DNA of 64,000 bases from Acidimicrobiaceae bacterium (GCA_947467375.1 CANIHL010000002.1:1-64000), one strand, 5' to 3'; shown: positions 49,524 through 58,361, counted from the first letter of the stretch. The notes: generated by a model from the letters alone, not told the origin. Program-made: numbers and translations.

Positions 49524-50585
49524 ATGTCAAATGGTACGAATTCTGCAATGAATCAAATTCATGGCCTTGCTAAAGGTAAGTCACCTGTTGTTGTGATGAC
49601 TATCGCGGGCCTTTTGGGTGGTATCGCTGGTTATGTCTTGTCGGAGTTGATCCAAGGCGGAGATACAAGCCGATTTTTTCCCGAAAGCTTGTACCTATCC
49701 ACTGGAGTCTGGTTCATGCTTATCATCGCTGGCATCGGCCTGCTGCTAAGTGCATCTCAAGGAATCATTGAGAAAAATGTTGAGAAGAGCACATCAAATA
49801 TCTTGACTGCGTTACCGGCATTAGCTATCGGCGGGTTTATCTCTGGAGCAGTTGCTCAAAAAGTGTATGAAAAGTTGCTTGAAAACGATGGAAGTCAAGT
49901 AACTGCTCGCACGATTGCTTGGGGAATTGCAGGTGGACTCGGAGGCTTAGCCGTAGGCGCCGGATTTAGATCTCTAGTGCGCGTGCGAAACTGTGGCATC
50001 GGTGGTCTTGGTGGTGGCTTGCTCGGAGGATTGCTGTTTGACCAGATTGCAACAGATGGCGGAAGCTCAGCAAGGTTTGTCGGGATTGTGTTGATTGGAA
50101 CCCTCATGGGTCTCTTCATCGCTCTATTGGATGCAGCTACAACGGACTACTACCTAGAACTTGCAAGCGGTGAGCAACGCGGTCAGCAATTTGTACTCTT
50201 CGACAATGCTTCAGTTATTGGATGTGCTCGAACTGTGGCTGTGACCTTGGTGCGTGATCCTCTCGTTACTGAACAGCACGTCCGTGCAACAAAAACAAGT
50301 GGCGGTTTGGCCATTGAATGCCTTAAGGGCGCATCTGCAGTTTTGATTAATGGTCAATCAACTCAAAATGGCACACTCCCAGTGGGGGGAACTATTCAAA
50401 TTGGGAACACGGTTCTTGTTTTGCAAAGCAAGAAAGGGAAATCCGTTCGACCAGTTGGATCTGTTGCAGCTGTGCCAAATGCTGGAGTGCAGGCGCCACA
50501 AACATCCTCTAACGAATCAAGCCGAGCAAGCGAACCGGTGAGAAGTCGTCCAACCATTCAAATGAACAACAATCCAAAGCAATAA
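49524..50585 (+). CDS. polytopic membrane protein with C-terminal FHA-like domain
   Basis: several N-terminal TMs; YYLELASGEQRGQQFVLFDNASVIGCA...VTEQHVRATKTSGGLAIECLKGASAVLINGQSTQNGTLPVGGTIQIGNTVLVL FHA pattern; GGGGGGA RBS. Confidence 0.78.
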   Translation: MSNGTNSAMNQIHGLAKGKSPVVVMTIAGLLGGIAGYVLSELIQGGDTSRFFPESLYLSTGVWFMLIIAGIGLLLSASQGIIEKNVEKSTSNILTALPALAIGGFISGAVAQKVYEKLLENDGSQVTARTIAWGIAGGLGGLAVGAGFRSLVRVRNCGIGGLGGGLLGGLLFDQIATDGGSSARFVGIVLIGTLMGLFIALLDAATTDYYLELASGEQRGQQFVLFDNASVIGCARTVAVTLVRDPLVTEQHVRATKTSGGLAIECLKGASAVLINGQSTQNGTLPVGGTIQIGNTVLVLQSKKGKSVRPVGSVAAVPNAGVQAPQTSSNESSRASEPVRSRPTIQMNNNPKQ

Positions 50586-50594
50586 GGAGCGAAC

Positions 50595-51269
50595 ATGTCA
50601 ACTGAAACTTCAGGTAACGCAGTACTTCCGTTTTATATTCTTTGCGACGAGTCTGGATCCATGGATGCAAATGGTGGAATCGATGCAATCAACAGTGGTT
50701 TGCCGGAGTTGCATGCAGCAATTGCAGGCGACCCGCTGGTTTCAGACAAATGTCGAATTGGTCTTTTGACGTTCTCTGATATTGCAGAGGAACTATTGCC
50801 GCTTTCCAATTTGTCGGATGTAGGCGCAATGCCTGGATGTGCCGCGAAGGGTTTAACTAACTATGGCGAGGCATTTAATCTGCTTCGCGTTGTTATCCAG
50901 CGAGATATTGCAAATTTGAAAGCGCAAGGCTTACAGGTTTACCGACCTGCTGTGTTTTTCATTACTGACGGAGAGCCAACAGATGACTGGGAAGCAAATC
51001 ATCGTGCGCTTACAGATAAGGCAATGAATCCTCAAGCCCCACACATCATTTCGTTTGGAGTTGCAGGTGCCAATCCAGCAGTTATCGGAAAAATTGGAAC
51101 CAAAGCAGCCTTCATTGCAAACAACGGTGTAGATCCTGGAAACGCATTGAAGGAAATCTTGAAATCGTTAACAAACACGATTGTGAACTCGAGCAGTTCA
51201 TCGGTACCTACTCTGGTTGTCCCATCAGCACCACCTGGAACTACTGCAGTTCCGCTGGACACGATGTAG
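50595..51269 (+). CDS. vWA-domain protein, TerY-like
   Basis: ILCDESGSMDANGG (MIDAS DxSGS), GLTNYGEAF, FFITDGEPTDDWEA. Confidence 0.88.
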   Translation: MSTETSGNAVLPFYILCDESGSMDANGGIDAINSGLPELHAAIAGDPLVSDKCRIGLLTFSDIAEELLPLSNLSDVGAMPGCAAKGLTNYGEAFNLLRVVIQRDIANLKAQGLQVYRPAVFFITDGEPTDDWEANHRALTDKAMNPQAPHIISFGVAGANPAVIGKIGTKAAFIANNGVDPGNALKEILKSLTNTIVNSSSSSVPTLVVPSAPPGTTAVPLDTM

Positions 51270-51283
51270 ATAATTCGATAGAC

Positions 51284-52885
51284 GTGAAAAATAGGGCAAA
51301 ACTACTCAGCTCGTCGTATCTGCGCTTCTTTGTCGCGGCTTGTGCAATTACATTGCTTTCAGGCTTTTCAGTACATAGCCATAACGAAGTTCGGCCATTT
51401 GTAAATTGTGTTGAGCCTGGCAATCCACCTGGTTGCGAACAAGAGAAAAAGAATGAGAAGACCGATACTACAAATGCGTCGAACGAGACAGTCCCCACTG
51501 CTCAGCCTGCTGAAGATGAACCCAGGAGTTCGGGATTTTTTGATGGAGTACTTGAAAAGACATTACTTTTACTAGTTTTTTCCATGTTGGCTACTGGCAT
51601 ATTTTTTCTTGCTAAAGCTTTAGTAAGTCCACGCAGTCAAAACAGTTACACAAGTCCGACTAACCGCAATTTGCCTTCGGCCGCCGGGTACAGACAATCT
51701 TCGAGTGCACAAGCTCCAGTTCGAAACCGGCCACAAGTAAATCCTGTAGTAACGGCGAATACAGGTTCAGGAATTCGAACCCAAATTCCTCGTGTAGAAA
51801 GAGAATCAATCGAGTTGGCTGCTCCGGTGCAGGCCAATGTAGATACGAATAACGTTGCCGAGCCAGAGCAAACCTCGGCGCGCGTTCGCCCGAACCTTGT
51901 ACCAGTAGGAATGCCAGAAGCTGAAGAAACTCCAAATGTTCTGGATGAGGTATCAGAGAGAAATATTATTAAGCCACCTCAAATAGGGGACCCTTCGGCA
52001 TTCAGAAAGAAAAACTGGTGGGATCCAAAGGTTGAATGGTGTCAACTATCGCCATTAGGTATGACCAGCGACATCACCTGTGATATCGGGACGTTTGGCT
52101 CTTCTGCAGTAGCTGCTGCCTCGTTACGTGGCAATAAACACAAACTTGACGCAAAGCCTTGTCAAGACGCATTCAATGTTCAATCTGCAACAGATATGTC
52201 TGGCTCCCAGTATGTAGTTTCCGTGTTGTGCGACGGTATGAGCAGTGCACGTTATTCGCATTATGGAGCACGCAGAACCTCTCAAGTGTTGTCAGATGCA
52301 CTTTGCAGAATGATTGAAAGTTCAGACTTCGTTGACATCGATTACGTGAATGCGAATATCGAAAATGTTCTTGAATATTGTCGACAGAAGGTAATTCCAT
52401 CTGAGATCGATTTATTTGGAGCCTCTGGAATTGACCCAAGTAGTGTCGAGGAATCAGACTTCAATACGACCGTCACGTTTTTAATCGCACCGTCTACTAC
52501 GAGCAGTAACAATACGAATGCGATTGTCGGATGTATTGGTGATAGTCCGATATTTATCTTGCACGGCCCTGAAGGTGTGTGGGAACAAATTGGTGTTATT
52601 GACTCACCTGATGAATTAGTCAATCCTGCTACTGCAGCCTTCCCGGGCTCTATTGCAATTGCAATTGATGAACTTGTTATGCAAAAAGGTGATGTTTTGG
52701 TTGCTATGAGCGATGGTGTTGGAAATTTCATCAACGTGAGAGGAAATCAGACATTGCTTGGAACATATTTGGCCAAGCAATGGTCGACGCCGGTAAACAT
52801 GGCAACTTTCGTCAATGATGTTTCGTTTGACATGAAGTCCGCTGATGATGATCGAACTGTCGTTGCAATTTGGCAAAGAATATAG
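51284..52885 (+). CDS. membrane-anchored PP2C-type protein phosphatase
   Basis: signal/TM, extracytoplasmic loop, second TM; catalytic CDGMSSARYSHYGA, GCIGDSPIF, MSDGVGNFI, ADDDRTVV. Confidence 0.83.
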   Translation: MKNRAKLLSSSYLRFFVAACAITLLSGFSVHSHNEVRPFVNCVEPGNPPGCEQEKKNEKTDTTNASNETVPTAQPAEDEPRSSGFFDGVLEKTLLLLVFSMLATGIFFLAKALVSPRSQNSYTSPTNRNLPSAAGYRQSSSAQAPVRNRPQVNPVVTANTGSGIRTQIPRVERESIELAAPVQANVDTNNVAEPEQTSARVRPNLVPVGMPEAEETPNVLDEVSERNIIKPPQIGDPSAFRKKNWWDPKVEWCQLSPLGMTSDITCDIGTFGSSAVAAASLRGNKHKLDAKPCQDAFNVQSATDMSGSQYVVSVLCDGMSSARYSHYGARRTSQVLSDALCRMIESSDFVDIDYVNANIENVLEYCRQKVIPSEIDLFGASGIDPSSVEESDFNTTVTFLIAPSTTSSNNTNAIVGCIGDSPIFILHGPEGVWEQIGVIDSPDELVNPATAAFPGSIAIAIDELVMQKGDVLVAMSDGVGNFINVRGNQTLLGTYLAKQWSTPVNMATFVNDVSFDMKSADDDRTVVAIWQRI

Positions 52886-52894
52886 TGGCGGCCC

Positions 52895-53896
52895 ATGCCA
52901 TTACCCATTGAATTTAGGACTCTCACATCCTCTGGTCAGATGGTGGAGTTAGGCAGGGGAGGCGAAGGAGCGGTTTTTAAAGTTCCCAACTTGGGTGACA
53001 AGGTGTACAAAGAATTTTTGGCTGCTTCGTACACTTCACCTGATCACTCAGCGTTGACTCGCCTCATTGATTTGCAAAATCAGTGGACCCCAGAAGAGAA
53101 GGTATGGCTAACTAATAGAACGGTATGGCCAGAAACCATGGTTCTCGACAATGGAAATCTTAAAGGCTTCGTCATGCCTGGCATACAAAGACGATATTTT
53201 CGTAAACATGGGATTCGGGTAAACCCAAAGACGGTTTTATGTGAGTGGAATTATCTTGCCTTAAGAACAAAATTTCATAACAACCCGAACATAGTTACTG
53301 AGGTGCCTCGAGTTACGCCGCCAGATGCGCTCGCACTTGTGCATGACTTTGCAAAAACTATGAAGATCCTGCATAAGTACGGCGTAATCATTGGAGACAT
53401 TTCAGGTAAGAATCTTCTTTGGACAGATACGCCGAGTTTTCAGGTGATGATTATTGATTGCGACAGTTTCAGAATTATGGGTCAAGGCGGTGTGGCATCA
53501 CCAAAACAATCACCAGATTGGGATGATCCCCATTTAAATGGAAAGCCAACCAGTCAAGAAAGTGATATCTACAAACTTGCAATTGCAGCTTTCCGAGCAA
53601 TTTGGGCAAGCGGCACCGATAGGCCATCAGCACCTAGCTACGTAGTTCCTGCTGCACCTCAAGGAGTGCCAGATGAGATAAGAGGTCTCATTGCGCGAAG
53701 TTTGCAGCCAGCTGGTCGACCTACTGCGGAGGAATGGGAGAAAGTGCTGGCCCTACCCGCGATGTTCAGGGGGCGCCCTGCTGTGAAGATGGGCTCAAGT
53801 TCTGGGCTACGTCCATCTCAACCAAATTCGAATCACGGTACGCCAATGGGAACCCCTAGGCCGACGGTAAACATGAAACGTGATGAAACTCAGTGA
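52895..53896 (+). CDS. TerY-P-type protein kinase-like protein (soluble)
   Basis: LGRGGEGAVFKV...KVYKEF; HKYGVIIGDISGKNLLW; MIIDCDSF; SPDWDDPHLNG. Confidence 0.82.
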   Translation: MPLPIEFRTLTSSGQMVELGRGGEGAVFKVPNLGDKVYKEFLAASYTSPDHSALTRLIDLQNQWTPEEKVWLTNRTVWPETMVLDNGNLKGFVMPGIQRRYFRKHGIRVNPKTVLCEWNYLALRTKFHNNPNIVTEVPRVTPPDALALVHDFAKTMKILHKYGVIIGDISGKNLLWTDTPSFQVMIIDCDSFRIMGQGGVASPKQSPDWDDPHLNGKPTSQESDIYKLAIAAFRAIWASGTDRPSAPSYVVPAAPQGVPDEIRGLIARSLQPAGRPTAEEWEKVLALPAMFRGRPAVKMGSSSGLRPSQPNSNHGTPMGTPRPTVNMKRDETQ

Positions 53897-54873
53897 ATCA
53901 CATTCCGCCAGACCGCCCAACTGTAGGTATGGATGGAAAAATTACACCTCCAAAAGCTCCGGTCTCACTTAAAACAGGAATTGTTTATCCGAAAAAAAGG
54001 AGATTTGCGGTAAGTAATCCCAATGTCGCCGCACTCTTGATAGTTGCTTCAATCTTGGTCTTTGCTGGGTTGGTCATTCTTGGAGATAAAAATCCATCGC
54101 CAAGCAGCACAGAGGATGGAGCACCAAATTCTACTGTTGCTGAATCAGACACTGTCGACCTTGCACCAGGAATTGAAATTGTAAGTGGTGTAAATGTGAT
54201 TAAGTCAATTGTTCAAGTTGTTGCACAAGATAGTGGTGAAGATTGCGCATACGGTTCTGGTTCAATGATTATTGATTCAAGCTATGTATTGACAAACTTT
54301 CATGTTGTAGAAGATGATGAAGATTGCGATATAGATAAAATATTTATCGAAACGATCGAACGAATAGATCTTGCGCCAGTGAGAACGCATAGTGCAGAAA
54401 TCTTTGCTATCAACGAGGATGCCGATTTGGCGATTCTGAAAATCAAGCCGCTGTCGAGTAACGGCGTTGAATTAATTCCTGTGAAAATTGCCCCAGAAGT
54501 TCGATTGGGGGATGAGTTGACAGCGATTGGATTCCCAGCAATTGGCGGCGAATCGGTAACAGTAACGAAGGGTGAGATTTCAGGTTTCAGCAATTATGGC
54601 GGAGTGAGATGGATTAAGTCATCGATCTCCATTTCTGGTGGAAACAGTGGAGGGGGAGCATTCAATTTGAATGGCGAACTCGTTGGAGTTCCAACTTTAA
54701 TGGGGGTGCCTGGCATTGATGAAACAACCGACTGCAGACCAGATCGCGACACAAATGGAGACGGAGAGATTGATTCCGATGATGAGTGTGTTTCAATGGG
54801 CGGCTTCATCAATTCACTTTCGCCTGGGTCGGGGGCAATTGAGTTGGCAAAATCTAAGGGGCTAATCCCTTAG
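53893..54873 (+). CDS. membrane-anchored trypsin-like serine protease with EF-hand-like insert
   Basis: TM VAALLIVASILVFAGLVIL; TNFHVVEDDEDC, EDADLAILKI, SGGNSGGGAFN; DTNGDGEIDSDDE; GTG start, 4-nt overlap. Confidence 0.85.
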   Translation: MNHIPPDRPTVGMDGKITPPKAPVSLKTGIVYPKKRRFAVSNPNVAALLIVASILVFAGLVILGDKNPSPSSTEDGAPNSTVAESDTVDLAPGIEIVSGVNVIKSIVQVVAQDSGEDCAYGSGSMIIDSSYVLTNFHVVEDDEDCDIDKIFIETIERIDLAPVRTHSAEIFAINEDADLAILKIKPLSSNGVELIPVKIAPEVRLGDELTAIGFPAIGGESVTVTKGEISGFSNYGGVRWIKSSISISGGNSGGGAFNLNGELVGVPTLMGVPGIDETTDCRPDRDTNGDGEIDSDDECVSMGGFINSLSPGSGAIELAKSKGLIP

Positions 54874-54929
54874 GAAGATTGTTTGTTAGTTTGATTCAGG
54901 TTGATAGTCCAAGAATTAAAGGAGTAATC

Positions 54930-55499
54930 GTGGCACTGTGTTCAAGTTGTGGGAACGATATTTTTGGTGGAAAGGTTTGTTACAAGTGTGGTGCTCGAGT
55001 TGGTGGATTTGTTGGAGCTAGCCCACAGGGGGATGTAGCGAACCATCAGCAAATGCAACCCCAAACTCAATTTCAATCACCGCCGCAATACCAACCTCCG
55101 CAGCAATACCAAGCACCAGCGCAACAGCAGTACCAAGCGGCTTCACAGCAGATGATTCAGAGTCGAGGAATGCCGAGGTCAATGGGATTCTCAGAAGCAA
55201 TTAAGTATTGCCTGTCAAATTTTGCAAACTTCAATGGACGCGCAAAAAGATCTGAGTACTGGTACTTCGCGCTGTTTGCTGCAATCACATATTTCATTTT
55301 GGCTTTATTGTCACCAGGTTTATACGTAATCGCATTATTTGCACTGATTATCCCTACTACTGCTGCTGCAGTTCGCCGATTGCATGATGGGGGACGATCT
55401 GGCTGGAATCTCTTGTGGTCGATAGTTCCCTTCGGCAGTCTGGTGATTCTTGTTTGGCTTGCAAGTGAAGGTAATCCTGGAGCAAACAAGTACAACTGA
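54930..55499 (+). CDS. zinc-ribbon plus DUF805-like membrane protein
   Basis: LCSSCGNDIFGGKVCYKCGARVG; Gln/Pro linker; FANFNGRAKRSEYWYFALFAAITYF...VRRLHDGGRSGW. Confidence 0.88.
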   Translation: MALCSSCGNDIFGGKVCYKCGARVGGFVGASPQGDVANHQQMQPQTQFQSPPQYQPPQQYQAPAQQQYQAASQQMIQSRGMPRSMGFSEAIKYCLSNFANFNGRAKRSEYWYFALFAAITYFILALLSPGLYVIALFALIIPTTAAAVRRLHDGGRSGWNLLWSIVPFGSLVILVWLASEGNPGANKYN

Positions 55500-55506
55500 A
55501 TAAGTT

Positions 55507-56409
55507 TTAGTCTCCCATGCCGTTTATGAGGTTGTAGGTCTCAATTAGTTCGTGGTACCACTGGCCTTCAACTAAGCCGTCTACAGGGAGATGATTCTGG
55601 AATTGGTAAACCTTGATTGAGTATTCAGTATCAGGCCCAAAGTAACCATCCACTGGATTGCCTGCCAAATAATAGAGCAACCCATATTCGTACAGAACCT
55701 GCTGAAAGTCACGAATTCCATCGCCTCTGTCACACAATTTGTATGGCTCAAATTCTTTTACGGCAAACGACGAGCACTTTGGAGAAAGGTTTAAGGAAAA
55801 TTGATTTCCAAAATCGTCTACAGCGCTACCAGTGAATTCTGAGCCATTCCATGAATAAGAAATTGGGATAGCACCACCGTCGGCGCAAGAGGGTAAGCAC
55901 GGTTCGTGGTACGCAGTAATTGATGTTCCGACTATTTCAGAGGCGTGTAAGCCGAGATCAAAATTCAGCGACTTCCAAGATCCAGATACTTGACTGAAAA
56001 CCTGGCCTTCAGGGTCGTTTAGGTGGTAGCCGGTATATATATCGTCGTCACCTTCGCCCGTGAGATCAACAAGTTGGACGCTGTCGATTCCCCATGTGCA
56101 TTCATCTCCGCACCAATCGTCAATAAGGATTAAATCGGTGCCAAAAACGAACTGTGATCCATCCCAGTTCCAAATAGAAATAACTCCTTTATCCGAGTTT
56201 GCAGATACTCCGAATATTGCACCGTTTGAGATTCCAGCACCACCACTGAGGGCCGGTTCAGCCAAAGATTCAATCGTTGTCTCAAAGTTCGATCTAGCAG
56301 CAGCCAACTCTTCAGCGCTTATTGAGGGAGCAGAATTTGGATTTGAGGACCCACCACACGAAACCAGTACAACAAGGGCGCTGAGAAGAGTCAATTTCAT
56401 AAATCGCAT
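55507..56409 (-). CDS. lipoprotein with C-terminal PG_binding_1-like domain
   Basis: VVLVSCGGSS lipobox; YLAGNPVDGYFGPDTEYSIKVYQFQNHLPVDGLVEGQWYHEL. Confidence 0.78.
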   Translation of the reverse strand: MRFMKLTLLSALVVLVSCGGSSNPNSAPSISAEELAAARSNFETTIESLAEPALSGGAGISNGAIFGVSANSDKGVISIWNWDGSQFVFGTDLILIDDWCGDECTWGIDSVQLVDLTGEGDDDIYTGYHLNDPEGQVFSQVSGSWKSLNFDLGLHASEIVGTSITAYHEPCLPSCADGGAIPISYSWNGSEFTGSAVDDFGNQFSLNLSPKCSSFAVKEFEPYKLCDRGDGIRDFQQVLYEYGLLYYLAGNPVDGYFGPDTEYSIKVYQFQNHLPVDGLVEGQWYHELIETYNLINGMGD

Positions 56410-56467
56410 GATTAAATTGTAATCTGATTTGTACCGTAATTGGTAACAAAATTCGTTTGGAACCTAA

Positions 56468-57094
56468 ATGATGAAAATTTTTGTAATTATTACAATGGTT
56501 ATTTCTCTGAGTAATGGAACGCTTTTACAGGAGCCTAGAGACAAGGAACCAACCGACCCTGGATTAAAACAGGTCCTACTTTTGGGTGACTCAGTAATGG
56601 CGGGCATTGGTCGAAGCGATCAAGGAATGAAATACTTGGAAACCAACTTCCGAGTGATTTTTAAAGCTATTGGGTGCCAACGTCTTGAGGCGATAGGTTG
56701 CACTAAGAGTTCAGTGCAAAGTGCATTTGAAATTCTGAAATCCAATGCAGGACTATTCACCAAAGCAGTAGTCGTGTCAACTGGTTACAACGAATTTGAT
56801 AACTCAAAGGCGTTTAGGAAGACAGTGCTGGATTTCTGCGGAGAAGCTAGTCGTCAAGGGGTTCAGATTGTTTGGCTGACCTACCGAGAGGCAGGGAACG
56901 TAAAGAAAAAAGCTGAAGGGTTTAACAAGATATTAAACGCACAAGTTGATACTTGCAAAAATCTGAAGATCCTGGATTGGAACGCGTTGTCTAAGGGTAA
57001 AAAGGGGTGGTTCGCGGGGGACGAAGTTCACCTGCAAGGGGTTGGGCCTTTAAAAATGGCTCAATTTATTGCAGACTTTGTGGACTCTAATTGA
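56468..57094 (+). CDS. secreted SGNH/GDSL-like hydrolase
   Basis: LLLGDSVMAGIGRSD (block I) and AGDEVHLQGVG (block V DxVH). Confidence 0.72.
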   Translation: MMKIFVIITMVISLSNGTLLQEPRDKEPTDPGLKQVLLLGDSVMAGIGRSDQGMKYLETNFRVIFKAIGCQRLEAIGCTKSSVQSAFEILKSNAGLFTKAVVVSTGYNEFDNSKAFRKTVLDFCGEASRQGVQIVWLTYREAGNVKKKAEGFNKILNAQVDTCKNLKILDWNALSKGKKGWFAGDEVHLQGVGPLKMAQFIADFVDSN

Positions 57095-57339
57095 CACTTT
57101 TACAATTTGTGAATACCATGAGTAGCACACAACTAATGGGGGTAATTGTGAAGCGATATAAGGTTATGACTCAAAAAGACCGCATGTTCGGCGGAAAGTT
57201 CAATCCGGAAAAAGTTGAAGAAGCATTGAATTCATTGGGCCAGGAGGGTTGGGAACTAAAAGGTGTTGCCACCGCAGAATTCCCATCACTAACGGGAGGA
57301 CGCCAAGAGCTCGTAATCTTTCTGGAAAAGGACATTTAA
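57091..57339 (+). CDS. DUF4177-like small protein
   Basis: KRYKVMTQKD...VEEALNSLGQEGWELKGVATAE. Confidence 0.65.
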   Translation: MTLLQFVNTMSSTQLMGVIVKRYKVMTQKDRMFGGKFNPEKVEEALNSLGQEGWELKGVATAEFPSLTGGRQELVIFLEKDI

Positions 57340-57648
57340 TTGATCCATCGTTTCGGTCGTAAGGGCACCGAGTTCGGAGGAGTCTTTTTTACGGAAGGAC
57401 CAATAGTCGGCGGAACCAAGCTCGGCGAACTTATGGCTGAAAGTAGAAAACAGAACACAAACCTTGATGAGTTAAAACAACAGCTTGCATCACAAGTGAA
57501 AAACCTTGGAGGGAATGCTCTGGAAAATTTTAATTATGTCCAGCAGGGAACCGTTTTTTCGTTTTCTAGTACTCGATGGCGAGCGACAGGAACTGCTGTG
57601 CGCGCAATTGATGACGCAACTTCTCAGATGCCTCCACCGTCTATATAG
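57340..57648 (+). CDS. small protein with YbjQ-like fold signature
   Basis: LASQVKNLGGNALENFNYVQQGTVFSFSSTRWRATGTAV; TTG start immediately after previous stop. Confidence 0.5.
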   Translation: MIHRFGRKGTEFGGVFFTEGPIVGGTKLGELMAESRKQNTNLDELKQQLASQVKNLGGNALENFNYVQQGTVFSFSSTRWRATGTAVRAIDDATSQMPPPSI

Positions 57649-57653
57649 GGTGG

Positions 57654-57776
57654 GTGACGAGGTTGTTTGGTTTTTTCAACATAGTGCACCTTGTGGTCGG
57701 ATTTATGGTTTTGATTGTTGGGTTGCTTCCGGCAATTTTTGCCAGCTTAAGAGAACTTTGGATTAGATCGAAATAG
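57654..57776 (+). CDS. 40-aa putative membrane peptide
   Basis: GTG start; VTRLFGFFNIVHLVVGFMVLIVGLLPAIFASLRELWIRSK; not in the ORF track. Confidence 0.45.
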   Translation: MTRLFGFFNIVHLVVGFMVLIVGLLPAIFASLRELWIRSK

Positions 57777-57851
57777 TTACATACATTTGAGCCAGCAGCG
57801 GGTTATGTACCGTGTATGGTTGGTTCGCAACCGAGAATCAAGGGAGAGTTT

Positions 57852-58361
57852 ATGGACGCAGCAAAAGAGGCAAAAGCTAAATCAAAGGCTCTTAGGCCTT
57901 GGTTCAAAAAAAAGCGTTTTTGGGTATTAGGAATAATCGGACTGATCGTTATTATCTCGGTTTCCTCACAGGGAGGCTCAACAACGACAACAAATTCTGA
58001 CGGTACAAGTCAAAATGATCAAGGAGCTTCATTGGACGCGAGTTCTGACTCTGGGTCAAGTAATTCGAGCGAAACCGCATCGCAAAAGAATGCGAGAGAA
58101 TCCGCAGAAAGCTATTTGAAGTATCAATCTTTTTCACGTTCTGGATTGATTGATCAACTTGAATTTGAAAAGTTCAGCACTGAAGATGCAACGTATGCGG
58201 TTGACGCTGTCGAGGTTGACTGGAATGAACAAGCTGCAAAAACTGCAGCTTCCTACTTGGACACTTCATCTTTTTCGAGGCAGGGGCTGATTGATCAGTT
58301 GCTTTTTGAGGGTTTTAGTCAATCTGAGGCCGAATATGGCGTCAGCACAACCGGTCTTTAA
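57852..58361 (+). CDS. single-TM protein with two Ltp-family (host cell surface-exposed lipoprotein) repeats
   Basis: AESYLKYQSFSRSGLIDQLEFEKFSTEDATYAVDAVEVDWNEQAAKTAASYLDTSSFSRQGLIDQLLFEGFSQSEAEYGV. Confidence 0.83.
   Translation: MDAAKEAKAKSKALRPWFKKKRFWVLGIIGLIVIISVSSQGGSTTTTNSDGTSQNDQGASLDASSDSGSSNSSETASQKNARESAESYLKYQSFSRSGLIDQLEFEKFSTEDATYAVDAVEVDWNEQAAKTAASYLDTSSFSRQGLIDQLLFEGFSQSEAEYGVSTTGL

Noticed and set aside
47518-54873. Type VI/VII secretion or classical Zorya interpretation
   Set aside because: No VipA/B, Hcp, EccC, WXG100, SNF2 helicase or ZorE-like genes are visible; only the single-TM Asp helix is reminiscent
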